Assembly (NCBI GenBank): GCA_021848545.1 | Contig: JAJZUL010000027.1 | Coordinates: forward strand, 1-46,286 | DNA from: Pseudomonadota bacterium | GTDB taxonomy: Bacteria > Pseudomonadota > Alphaproteobacteria > Rhodospirillales > Magnetospirillaceae | Length of the DNA stretch: 46,286 nucleotides | Direction of reading: 5' to 3' | Shown here: piece by piece, positions 23,809 to 31,160 of the stretch | Layout: each line of letters starts with the position of its first letter | How positions within the stretch are numbered: the first letter of the stretch is position 1 | Translations under genes and position numbers: made by a program | Notes under the pieces: model-generated | Database searches by the model: none | What the model was told of the DNA's origin: nothing | Seen by the model: the letters and a program-made list of their open reading frames with translations, nothing else

Positions 23809-25515
23809 TCAGGCCCGCCAGGGCAGCAGGGCGCAGCGTGTCGCCAGATTTTCGGCAACATGCCGGATGAAGGGGGCTTCGAACCGGCCGCGCCGGGCCA
23901 GTTGGGGGTCGGTGGTGCCGCTGGCCAGCACGCTTTGATTGATCACCCAGGCGAAGGGGGCGATGCCGGCCCGCCGCAAATCCGTCTGCAGCCGTTCGGC
24001 TTCGTGGACCGGCGTCGCTTCGGCCAGGGTGACGACGATGGCCCGGGTGAAATCGGGATCGCGCAGGCGCGGCAACAGGGAGCGCACGGATTCGGGCGTG
24101 TCGGTCTGCACGCGCAGCACCTCGCGGTGATAGGCCTCGGCCGCGTCCAGCAGCAGGATGGTATGGCCGGTGGGCGCGGTATCGAGCACTACGAACCGGT
24201 CCACCCCCTGATCGACCGTGCGGGCGAAGGCGCGGAAGACGGCGATCTCCTCGGTGCAGGGGGAGCGCAGATCCTCCTCCAGCATGGCGCGGCCGGCCGC
24301 GTCCAGACCGGCCCCGGCCTTGGCCAGGACCTCGTCGCGATAGGCCGCCACTTCCCCCTCGGGGTCGATGCGGGTCACGGTGAGATTGGCCACGGTCCCG
24401 TCCACGGCTTCGACGACATGGGCGGCGGGATCGGTGGTGGACAGGATGGTCGGGTGGCCCTTGCGGGCCAGGGCGACGGCGATGGTGGCGGCCAGAGAGG
24501 TCTTGCCGACGCCGCCCTTGCCCATGGTCATGATCACGCCGCGCCGGCTTTGGGCGATCTCGTCGATCAACGGATCGATACCGGCGGGCAGGTCGACGGG
24601 CTCGGAATGGTCCTCGGGCGCGATCGTTTCCGGCCGGGCGCCGGTCAAAACCCTAAGCGCGTCCAGACCGACCGTGCCTTTGGCCAGGAAGGCCGTCCGG
24701 GTGGCGGGCAAGGCCCCCAGACCCGCCGGCATCCCCGCCAGCGCCGCCTGGCCGCGCGCGGTCATGGCGTCGGCGATGGCATCGCCCGGCCGTTCGGCGG
24801 CGAATACGCCGTTGATCGCAAGACGCAGATTGCCCACGCCCAATTCGGCCAGCTCGCCCCGGGTGCGTTCCGCCTCGCGCAGGGCCGAGGATTCGGGACG
24901 GGTCACCAGCACCACCACGGTTCTGGCCGGATCGGCGAGCTGGGCGACGGTGGCGGCGTACAAAGCCTTTTGTCGTTCCAGCCCGGCCAGCGGTCCCAGG
25001 CAGGAGGCGCCGCCGGTGGAAGACGCGATGAATTCGCTCCAGGCCGAGGGCAGGGTCAGCAGGCGCAGGGTATGGCCGGTGGGCGCGGTATCGAAGATGA
25101 CGTGGTCGAAGTCCCCGGTGGTGTCCGGATCGCCCAGCAGCTTGGCGAATTCGTCGAAGGCGGCGATTTCCACGGTGCAGGCCCCGGAGAATTGCTCCTC
25201 CATGCTGGCGATGGCCGCCGGGGGCAGGGCGTCGCGGTAGGGGCCGACCATCCGTTCGCGATAGTCGCGCGCCGCTTCTTCCGGGTCGATGTTGAGCGCG
25301 AACAGGGAGGTGGTGCCGGCGATCGGGGTCGGTTTCGACCCCAGTTCGGTGCCCAGCACCTCGTCCAGATTCGATGCCGGGTCGGTGCTGACGATCAGCA
25401 CCCGCTTCCCCGCTTCAGCCAGGGCCAGGCCGGTGGCGCAGGACAGCGACGTCTTGCCGACGCCGCCCTTGCCGGTGAAGAAGGCGTAACGGGTGGTGAT
25501 GGTGGGCAGAGTCAT
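23809..25515 (-). CDS. arsA: Arsenite efflux ATPase ArsA
   Basis: The 568-residue double-domain ATPase energises arsenite export through the membrane pump. Both halves are complete: Walker A GKGGVGKTS at about 15-23 and 332-340, each followed by a DTAPTGHT signature (about 142-149 in the first half). The three As(III)-coordinating cysteines of the plasmid R773 enzyme (113, 172, 422) are matched here at 113, 172 and 420. It starts one base after the arsD stop and is the last gene of the operon. Confidence 0.95.
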   Translation of the reverse strand: MTLPTITTRYAFFTGKGGVGKTSLSCATGLALAEAGKRVLIVSTDPASNLDEVLGTELGSKPTPIAGTTSLFALNIDPEEAARDYRERMVGPYRDALPPAAIASMEEQFSGACTVEIAAFDEFAKLLGDPDTTGDFDHVIFDTAPTGHTLRLLTLPSAWSEFIASSTGGASCLGPLAGLERQKALYAATVAQLADPARTVVVLVTRPESSALREAERTRGELAELGVGNLRLAINGVFAAERPGDAIADAMTARGQAALAGMPAGLGALPATRTAFLAKGTVGLDALRVLTGARPETIAPEDHSEPVDLPAGIDPLIDEIAQSRRGVIMTMGKGGVGKTSLAATIAVALARKGHPTILSTTDPAAHVVEAVDGTVANLTVTRIDPEGEVAAYRDEVLAKAGAGLDAAGRAMLEEDLRSPCTEEIAVFRAFARTVDQGVDRFVVLDTAPTGHTILLLDAAEAYHREVLRVQTDTPESVRSLLPRLRDPDFTRAIVVTLAEATPVHEAERLQTDLRRAGIAPFAWVINQSVLASGTTDPQLARRGRFEAPFIRHVAENLATRCALLPWRA

Positions 25516-25516
25516 G

Positions 25517-25876
25517 TCAGCAGCAGGACGATCCGGAGCAGCACGAGCCGCCCGTCTTGCCCGTCTCCTTGGCGGTGGTGGAAAGGCCGAGTTTGGCGGC
25601 CATCTGGTCGCGGGTGGGGTAGATGCCGGTCGATATGATCTGGCCGTCGATGGCGATGATCGGCAGCCGCTCCACGCTCGCCTTGATTTCCGTGGCGATC
25701 ACCGGATTTTCGATGAAGGCCTGGGGATTGGTGCCCAGATTGTAGCGATGGACCTCGATCCCCTGTTCGCCGATCCAGTGCAGGTCGGCGGCGAAGGCCA
25801 CCAGAACCGGATCGACCTCGGGGCCGCACACGCCCGTCGAACAGCACATCGGAGGGTCGTAGACTTCAAGCTTCAT
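25517..25876 (-). CDS. arsD: Arsenic metallochaperone ArsD
   Basis: The 119-residue ArsD delivers As(III) to ArsA. The metalloid-binding cysteines are in place: Cys11-Cys12 and Cys17 (MCCSTGVCG), and two C-terminal pairs, 112-113 and 118-119. Classical ArsD has the same vicinal pairs. The ATG at 25876 follows GGGAGAACATCA. It lies between acr3 and arsA. Confidence 0.95.
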   Translation of the reverse strand: MKLEVYDPPMCCSTGVCGPEVDPVLVAFAADLHWIGEQGIEVHRYNLGTNPQAFIENPVIATEIKASVERLPIIAIDGQIISTGIYPTRDQMAAKLGLSTTAKETGKTGGSCCSGSSCC

Positions 25877-25892
25877 TGATGTTCTCCCGTGT

Positions 25893-26963
25893 TCAGGCTT
25901 TTGCTTCGTACCAACCCTTGGTGGCATTGACGATCTTGACCACCGACAGCATGACCGGCACTTCGATCAGCACGCCGACGACCGTGGCCAGCGCCGCGCC
26001 GGACTGGAAACCGAACAGGCTGATGGCGGCGGCGACGGCCAGTTCGAAGAAATTGCTGGCGCCGATCAGGGCCGAGGGCGCGGCGACGCAATGGGCGACC
26101 CCCAGCTTCTTGTTGAGCAGATAGGCGGCGCCCGAATTGAAATAGACCTGGATGGTGATCGGAATCGCCAGCATCAGGATGACCAGGGGCTGGGCGGTGA
26201 TCTGCTCGCCCTGGAAACCGAACAGCAGCACCAGCGTCGCCAGCAGCGCCGCCAGCGAGACCGGGTGCAGCGCCTTCAGGGTCGCTTGCAGCCGCTCCGG
26301 CCCGCCGGCCAGCAGGGCGCGCCGCCAGATCTGGGCGGCGATGACCGGCACCACGATGTACAGCAGCACCGAAATCAGCAGCGTGTCCCAGGGCACGGTG
26401 ATCGCCGACAATCCCAGCAACAGGCCGACGATGGGGGCGAAGGCGACGACCATGATCACGTCGTTCAGCGCCACCTGGGACAGGGTGAAATTGGGTTCGC
26501 CCTTGGACAGGTTGGACCACACGAACACCATGGCGGTGCAGGGCGCGGCGGCCAGCAGGATCAGCCCGGCGATATAACTGTCGATCTGGTCGGCGGGAAG
26601 AAACGGCCGGAACAGATGGGCGATGAAGATCCACCCCAACAGCGCCATCGAGAACGGCTTGACCGCCCAATTGATGAACAGGGTGACGCCCATGCCCCGC
26701 CAATGCTCCTTGACCTGATGGAGAGCGGCGAAATCGATCTTGAGCAGCATGGGGACGATCATCAGCCAGATCAGCACCGCCACCGGCAGATTGACCTCGG
26801 CGATTTCCATGCCGCCGATGGCGTGGAAGGTGCCGGGCATGAACTTGCCCAGGATCACGCCCACGGCGATGCACAGCGCCACCCACAGGGTCAGAGTGCG
26901 TTCAAAGAATCCCATCGGGATCTTGGCGGCGGCCTGGCCGGTCCCCTCGCATTGGGCGCTCAT
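25893..26963 (-). CDS. acr3: Arsenite permease ACR3
   Basis: The 356-residue, ten-helix ACR3-family arsenite exporter has the essential Cys142 in the fourth helix (LLAAAPCTAMVFVWS) and the conserved acidic region GASNFFELAVAAAIS. In this operon it is paired with ArsA/ArsD, so it probably works as an ATP-driven pump complex although it can also export by itself. Its ATG overlaps the arsC stop by one base (TGATG). Confidence 0.94.
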   Translation of the reverse strand: MSAQCEGTGQAAAKIPMGFFERTLTLWVALCIAVGVILGKFMPGTFHAIGGMEIAEVNLPVAVLIWLMIVPMLLKIDFAALHQVKEHWRGMGVTLFINWAVKPFSMALLGWIFIAHLFRPFLPADQIDSYIAGLILLAAAPCTAMVFVWSNLSKGEPNFTLSQVALNDVIMVVAFAPIVGLLLGLSAITVPWDTLLISVLLYIVVPVIAAQIWRRALLAGGPERLQATLKALHPVSLAALLATLVLLFGFQGEQITAQPLVILMLAIPITIQVYFNSGAAYLLNKKLGVAHCVAAPSALIGASNFFELAVAAAISLFGFQSGAALATVVGVLIEVPVMLSVVKIVNATKGWYEAKA

Positions 26964-27421
26964 CAGATCTCTCCCGCCCGGTCGGGACCGAGTTCGATCA
27001 GCTTGCGGATTTTGGTCTCGATCATGCCGTAGACGTCGCGGAACACGGCCAGACGGGCCGCCTCGTCGCCTTCGGCGGCGGCGGGGTCGGGAAAGCCGAT
27101 ATGAACCTTGGAGGGATGGCCCGGCCAGACCGGGCAGATTTCGCCGGCGGCGTTGTCGCAGACGGTGATCACCAGATCCATTTCGGGCGCGTCCGGTTCG
27201 CCGAATTCGTCCCAGGATTTGGAGCGCAGGCCCTCCACCGCATGGCCCTTTTCCTTGAGGATGGCGATGGACAGGGGGTTGATCTTGCCGGTGGGCTTCG
27301 ATCCGGCGCTATAGGCTTTCCATTTGCCGCCGCCGAGATCGTTGATCAGGCATTCGGCCAGCACCGAGCGGGCGCTGTTGCCGGTGCACAGGACGAGGAC
27401 GTTGATGGGGGTGTCGGTCAT
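26963..27421 (-). CDS. arsC: Thioredoxin-coupled arsenate reductase ArsC (LMW-PTP type)
   Basis: The 152-residue reductase converts arsenate to arsenite. The P-loop LCTGNSARS carries nucleophile Cys12, and the two resolving cysteines Cys88 and Cys95 (VCDNAAGEICPVWPG) have the seven-residue spacing of the S. aureus thioredoxin-type enzyme. It overlaps arsR by four bases and acr3 by one, forming a tightly coupled operon. Confidence 0.93.
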   Translation of the reverse strand: MTDTPINVLVLCTGNSARSVLAECLINDLGGGKWKAYSAGSKPTGKINPLSIAILKEKGHAVEGLRSKSWDEFGEPDAPEMDLVITVCDNAAGEICPVWPGHPSKVHIGFPDPAAAEGDEAARLAVFRDVYGMIETKIRKLIELGPDRAGEI

Positions 27422-27846
27422 GATGGCGTTCCACAGCAGTTGGATTGGGGGGCCGCCTGAACGTCCGGGCCGAGAGCGGCGCGGCCCTGGTGGCACAGAA
27501 CCGGCAACGCCACCGCGTTGACCAGCTTCAGCAGGCGCCGGTCCTCGGTCACGGTCGGATCGTCGGCCAGGGTGGCGCGCACCACCGCCAGCAAAGCGGG
27601 CGCATACGGGTTGAACGCCTGCTCCGCCAGCCGGTAATAGGCCCATTTGCCGTCGCGCCGAAGCTGGACCAGTCCCGCCGTCTTCAGCACGCCCAGATGC
27701 TTGGAGATGGTGCCGGCCGCCAGATTCAGCACCGTGGTGATCTGGCACACGCACAATTCCCCACCCTCAAGCAGCTTGAGAATGCGGACCCGGTTGGGAT
27801 CGGCGATGGCTTTGGCCACGGTTTCGAACGTTTCAAGCATCGACAT
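27418..27846 (-). CDS. arsR: ArsR-family arsenite-responsive repressor
   Basis: The 142-residue winged-helix repressor has the metal site ELCVCQ (Cys32 and Cys34) at the start of helix alpha-3, followed by the recognition segment GTISKHLGVLKTAGLV. A Cys-rich tail (NCCGTPS) may add a ligand. As(III) binding would release it from the operator found just upstream. ATG at 27846 or two codons later; the first is used. Confidence 0.92.
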   Translation of the reverse strand: MSMLETFETVAKAIADPNRVRILKLLEGGELCVCQITTVLNLAAGTISKHLGVLKTAGLVQLRRDGKWAYYRLAEQAFNPYAPALLAVVRATLADDPTVTEDRRLLKLVNAVALPVLCHQGRAALGPDVQAAPQSNCCGTPS

Positions 27847-27854
27847 ACGATCCC

Positions 27855-27901
27855 ATCATTTTGATGAATGGTAAAATGATCGATATGTGACGGGAGGTCA
27901 A
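27855..27901 (-). promoter_or_regulatory. ars promoter with ArsR-box-like operator
   Basis: ATCATTTT (27855-27862) and AAAATGAT (27873-27880) form a perfect 8-bp inverted repeat with a 10-base spacer. On the minus strand TTGACC (27896-27901) lies 17 bp before CATTTT (27873-27878), so the -10 falls inside the palindrome. Bound ArsR would therefore block RNA polymerase. The site is nine bases upstream of arsR. Confidence 0.75.
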
Positions 27902-27927
27902 GGCAGGGTAATCGGGTGAAGGCGCGT

Positions 27928-28010
27928 TGGAGCGGAGCGACTAGGCCGTTGAGGCCGCCGCAGCGCAAGCGAGGATAGCCAAGGGCGCGGACGCGCCCGC
28001 CCGGCGATTG
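27928..28010. repeat. Intergenic repeat related to the 7.9-8.1 kb inverted repeat
   Basis: This stretch contains GCGCAAGCGAGGATAGCCAAG, close to GCGCAAGCGAGTGAGGATAA in the right arm at 8.1 kb, with similar GTTGA and GGAGCG blocks around it. Together with the 64-base repeat at 28097-28160 it fills most of the 350-base gap between the ars promoter and the next gene. No gene is seen in it. Confidence 0.5.
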
Positions 28011-28096
28011 AGGGAAATATACATAATGCAGGGGAAGCGGGTTCACCCGATTCCCCTGGGAGGTCAAGGGAGGCAATTGGACGAGGTCCGGAAAAT

Positions 28097-28160
28097 CTTT
28101 CCGGGATCGAAGGGCCTTGCGGCCCTTCGCGGAGAGCGTTGAGAGGCGGCGCCTTTCGAC
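28097..28160 (+). repeat. 64-base dispersed intergenic repeat, copy 2
   Basis: This copy matches 2375-2438 with three substitutions (positions 23, 44 and 54 of the repeat). The core hairpin AAGGGCC...GGCCCTT is kept; the loop differs by one base. It lies 71 bases upstream of the LMW phosphatase start. Confidence 0.75.
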
Positions 28161-28173
28161 ACGCAGCGCGAAA

Positions 28174-28203
28174 TTGCCCGATGCGGCATGGAATTGGTAT
28201 GGT
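28174..28203 (+). promoter_or_regulatory. Possible promoter of the LMW phosphatase / kinase pair
   Basis: TTGCCC (28174-28179) and TATGGT (28198-28203) are 18 bp apart. The same -10 sequence occurs in the atp promoter of this window. The -35 is only a partial match, so this is a weak call. Confidence 0.35.
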
Positions 28204-28231
28204 CCCGGCCAAGCTCATTCGGGAAATCGCC

Positions 28232-28741
28232 ATGCCCCACGTCAAAACCGCAGATTCAACGTCGAAGCCGATTCGGGTGCTGTTCGTCTGCACCGGGAAC
28301 ATCTGCCGCTCGCCCACCGCCGAGGGGGTGTTCCGGCGTCTGGTGGCCGAGGCCGGCCTGGAGGGGGTGATCGAGGTCGATTCGGCCGGGACCCACGATT
28401 ATCACGTGGGCGAGGCGCCCGATTCGCGGACCATCGCCGCGGCGCGGGCCAGGGGGGTGGCGCTGGACCATCTGCGCGGCCGTCAGGCCACCCCCGCCGA
28501 TTTCCGGACCTTCGATCTGGTGGTGGCCATGGATCGCGGCCATCGCCGGATTCTGTACGGCATGCGTCCCACTGACGCCCGGGGCGAGCTGGCGCTGTTC
28601 CTCGATTTCGCGCCGGACGTGCCCATGGCCGACGTGCCCGATCCCTATTTCGGCGGCCCCGAGGGGTTCGAACAGGTGCTCGACATGATCGAATCCGGGG
28701 CTCGGGGATTGCTGGACCATATTCGCAAGACCATGCTGTAA
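28232..28741 (+). CDS. Low-molecular-weight protein tyrosine phosphatase
   Basis: The 169-residue phosphatase has the P-loop C-T-G-N-I-C-R-S (nucleophile Cys20, Arg26) and the general acid Asp137 in VPDPYFGG. These enzymes remove phosphate from tyrosine (and arginine in some species). It lacks the second Cys pair of arsenate reductases, so it is not a further ArsC despite the neighbouring ars operon. GGGAA precedes the ATG. It is followed by a kinase-like gene after eight bases. Confidence 0.88.
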   Translation: MPHVKTADSTSKPIRVLFVCTGNICRSPTAEGVFRRLVAEAGLEGVIEVDSAGTHDYHVGEAPDSRTIAAARARGVALDHLRGRQATPADFRTFDLVVAMDRGHRRILYGMRPTDARGELALFLDFAPDVPMADVPDPYFGGPEGFEQVLDMIESGARGLLDHIRKTML

Positions 28742-28749
28742 GGACGGCC

Positions 28750-29595
28750 GTGAACCACGCGTTCGCCGCCCGCATCCAGGCCCGGACCGGCCGGGCGATC
28801 CTGGGCGCCCGGCCCCTGTCGGGCGGTTGCGTCGGCGAGGTGCTGCTGGTCGATCTGGCCGGGGGCGAGCGGGTGGTGGCCAAGATCGGGCCGGGGCTGG
28901 AGCCGGAAGGATGGATGCTGTGCGCGCTGGCCGAGCGCACCGCCCTGCCGGTGCCGGCGACGCTGCTTGCCGACGACGATCTTCTGCTGATGGCGTATGT
29001 GGAGGGCCGGGACGGGCTGGACGGACCCGCCCAGGCCCATGCGGCCGATCTTCTGGCCGATCTGCACGATCTGACCTGGCGGGCCTACGGGCTGGAGCGC
29101 GATACCGTGATCGGCGGTCTGCGCCAGCCCAATCCGCCCACGGCGCGCTGGCTCGATTTCTACCGCGACCACCGCCTGTTATACATGGCCGGCGAAGCCC
29201 ATCGGGCCGGGCGTCTGCCCGCCCGGTTGCTGGGGCGCATCGAATCCCTGGCCGGACAATTGGCGCGCTGGATCGACGAACCCGAACGGCCGGGCCTGAT
29301 TCATGGCGATTGCTGGGGGGGCAACGTCCTGTGCCGCGACGGACGGGTGGCGGCCTTCATCGATCCCGCCCTGTACTACGCCGATCCCGAGATCGAGCTG
29401 GCGTTCGGCACCCTGTTCGGCACCTTCGGCGACGCGTTCTTCAAACGCTATGAAGAGCGGCGGCCGATCCGCCCCGGTTTTCACGAGGTTCGGCGCTCCC
29501 TGTATCTGCTCTATCCGCTGCTGGTTCATGTCCGCCTGTTCGGCGGCGGCTATGTCGGCTCGGTGGAGCGGATCGTGGATCGGTTTCTGGGGTGA
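28750..29595 (+). CDS. Fructosamine/ketosamine-3-kinase family protein
   Basis: The 281-residue aminoglycoside-phosphotransferase-like kinase has the Gly-rich N-terminal lobe (RPLSGGCVGEVLLVDL), the Lys in VVAKIG, the catalytic HGD (185-187) in LIHGDCWGGNVL and the metal-binding Asp205 in AAFIDPALYYADPEIELAF. This matches the FN3K branch, which phosphorylates sugar moieties glycated onto proteins and so begins deglycation. The start is GTG. Co-transcription with the phosphatase is likely. Confidence 0.85.
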   Translation: MNHAFAARIQARTGRAILGARPLSGGCVGEVLLVDLAGGERVVAKIGPGLEPEGWMLCALAERTALPVPATLLADDDLLLMAYVEGRDGLDGPAQAHAADLLADLHDLTWRAYGLERDTVIGGLRQPNPPTARWLDFYRDHRLLYMAGEAHRAGRLPARLLGRIESLAGQLARWIDEPERPGLIHGDCWGGNVLCRDGRVAAFIDPALYYADPEIELAFGTLFGTFGDAFFKRYEERRPIRPGFHEVRRSLYLLYPLLVHVRLFGGGYVGSVERIVDRFLG

Positions 29596-29608
29596 TCGCG
29601 GCCGGGAT

Positions 29609-30013
29609 TTAAGAACCCAGCGCGTTGCGGATCAGAAAGCGGGCGACGTCGGCCGGCTTGACCTTGATGTTTTTGGGCGGGTCACGGCTTTCCAGGGCCT
29701 GGGCCACCATCAGCGCGTTCTCGACGGCGGTCAGGTTGACCTTGACGATGCCGGTGGCGCCGCGCAGCCGCGGGTAATAGGCGGGATCGACCAGTTTCTG
29801 TTTGGCGCCCAGTCGGTCCAAAAGGTCGGTTTCGGACTGCTCGGTTTCGGTGGTCGCCAGAATTTTCCAATCGTCGGCGCCGGCCTGATTGGCCAAAGAG
29901 GCCGCCGGTTCGCCGTCTGCGGCCAGCCCGACTTTGTAGACGGCCTTGCCCAGACCGACATCGGCGGCCCAGGTTTGCAGGATTTTGCTGCTGGCGACGT
30001 ACAGGATGGCCAT
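29609..30013 (-). CDS. Conserved-looking hypothetical protein downstream of rpsI
   Basis: The 134-residue soluble protein has no signal peptide. It starts MAILYVASSKILQTWAADVG, has a central Lys/Asp-rich part (LLDRLGAKQKLVDPAYYPRLRGATGIVKVN) and ends NALGS. I recognise no domain. It lies 44 bases after the rpsI stop on the same strand, with a perfect 11-bp hairpin directly between them. There is no clear ribosome binding site next to its ATG. Confidence 0.65.
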   Translation of the reverse strand: MAILYVASSKILQTWAADVGLGKAVYKVGLAADGEPAASLANQAGADDWKILATTETEQSETDLLDRLGAKQKLVDPAYYPRLRGATGIVKVNLTAVENALMVAQALESRDPPKNIKVKPADVARFLIRNALGS

Positions 30014-30022
30014 GGCGAAGAT

Positions 30023-30050
30023 CCGTCGCCCGCGCGGAGGCGGGCGACGG
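30023..30050. terminator. Perfect 11-bp hairpin after rpsI
   Basis: CCGTCGCCCGC (30023-30033) and GCGGGCGACGG (30040-30050) form an 11-bp stem with a 6-base loop, seven bases after the rpsI stop and nine bases before the next ATG. No T tract follows. It may be an attenuator or a 3' stabiliser. Confidence 0.5.
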
Positions 30051-30057
30051 GGTTCGA

Positions 30058-30525
30058 TCAGCGCTTGGAGAACTGGGTCGAACGGCGGGCCTTGTGCTTG
30101 CCGTACTTCTTACGCTCGACCACGCGGGGATCGCGGGTAAGGAAGCCGCCGGCCTTCAGCGGGGACCGCATGGTCGGGTCGAAGAAGGTCAGCGCCCGGC
30201 TGATGCCGTGGCGCAACGCCCCGGCCTGGCCCGACAGACCGCCGCCGGCGACGGTGCAGGTGACGTCGAACTGGCGTTCGCTGCGGGTGGCCTGGAACGG
30301 CTGATTGATCAGCATGCGCAGGACCGGACGGGCGAAATAGACCTCGATGGCGCGGCCGTTGACCACGATCTTGCCGGTGCCCGGCTTGACCCAAACGCGG
30401 GCGACGGCATTCTTGCGCTTGCCGGTGGCATAAGCGCGACCCTGACCGTCCACCTTACGCTCGTGCGTCGGGTGGGCTTGAGACGTGGCGGTCTGCAGGT
30501 CGGCCAAACTGGAAAGATCGGCCAT
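30058..30525 (-). CDS. rpsI: 30S ribosomal protein S9
   Basis: The 155-residue S9 begins with a short extension, then [30 protein letters not shown]. It ends with the classical basic tail [17 protein letters not shown] that reaches the ribosomal P site. It lies three bases after the rplM stop in the standard rplM-rpsI operon. Confidence 0.97.
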   Translation of the reverse strand: MADLSSLADLQTATSQAHPTHERKVDGQGRAYATGKRKNAVARVWVKPGTGKIVVNGRAIEVYFARPVLRMLINQPFQATRSERQFDVTCTVAGGGLSGQAGALRHGISRALTFFDPTMRSPLKAGGFLTRDPRVVERKKYGKHKARRSTQFSKR

Positions 30526-30528
30526 GTC

Positions 30529-30987
30529 TTACCTCTTGTTCTTCGGATTCATCGCGGCAACGTCCACCGCTTCGGGCTGCTGAGCCTCGTGCGGGTGGCT
30601 GGGGCCGGCATAGACGCGCAGATTCTTCATCTGCTGGCGGCCGAGCGGCCCGCGCGTGATCATGCGTTCCACGGCCTTCTCGATCACCCGGCCCGGAAAA
30701 CGGCCGGAAAGGAGCTGGCCCGTGGTGCGGCCCTTGATGCCGCCGGGATAGCCGGTATGCCAGTAGAAGGTCTTGTCACGCAGCTTGTTGCCGGTGAGCT
30801 TGACTTTCTCGGCGTTGACGACGATGACGTTTTCGCCCATGTCGACATGAGGCGTGAAGGTGGGCAGATGCTTGCCGCGCAGGCGCATCGCGATGATGCT
30901 GGCCAGACGGCCGAGCACGACGCCGTCCGCGTCGATCACTACCCACTTCTTCTCTACTTCGGACGGTTTGGCGGAATAGGTCTTCAT
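30529..30987 (-). CDS. rplM: 50S ribosomal protein L13
   Basis: The 152-residue L13 has [54 protein letters not shown] and the C-terminal [16 protein letters not shown], all standard. The ATG at 30987 is the family start ([15 protein letters not shown]). It heads the operon behind a promoter near 31.05 kb. Confidence 0.97.
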   Translation of the reverse strand: MKTYSAKPSEVEKKWVVIDADGVVLGRLASIIAMRLRGKHLPTFTPHVDMGENVIVVNAEKVKLTGNKLRDKTFYWHTGYPGGIKGRTTGQLLSGRFPGRVIEKAVERMITRGPLGRQQMKNLRVYAGPSHPHEAQQPEAVDVAAMNPKNKR

Positions 30988-31045
30988 GGCACCCACAAAA
31001 CCAGTGAACGGCGGGCACGGTGCATGCCTCGCCGGAGAGGGCGGG

Positions 31046-31073
31046 AGTATGCCACGGAAGCGCCGCCTGTCAA
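31046..31073 (-). promoter_or_regulatory. Promoter of rplM-rpsI
   Basis: On the minus strand a perfect TTGACA (31068-31073) lies 16 bp before CATACT (31046-31051). The leader would be about 50 bases. Confidence 0.55.
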
Positions 31074-31111
31074 CGTGAAAAAACGCGTTTAAAATCACGA
31101 AGATAGAAGCG

Positions 31112-31127
31112 CGGTATTATAATACCG
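31112..31127. promoter_or_regulatory. Perfect 16-base A/T-centred palindrome, operator-like
   Basis: CGGTATTATAATACCG is self-complementary and contains TATAAT on both strands. It stands in GC-rich DNA between the caspase-like gene's 3' end and the rplM promoter. It could be an operator or an additional -10 element; no matching -35 is evident. Confidence 0.35.
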
Positions 31128-31160
31128 TTTCCGGACGCCGCAGTTTCATTGGGATTGGGG

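Noticed and set aside
28232-28741. Second arsenate reductase next to the ars operon
   Set aside because: It lacks the downstream Cys pair of thioredoxin-coupled ArsC and has the DPY motif of protein tyrosine phosphatases.
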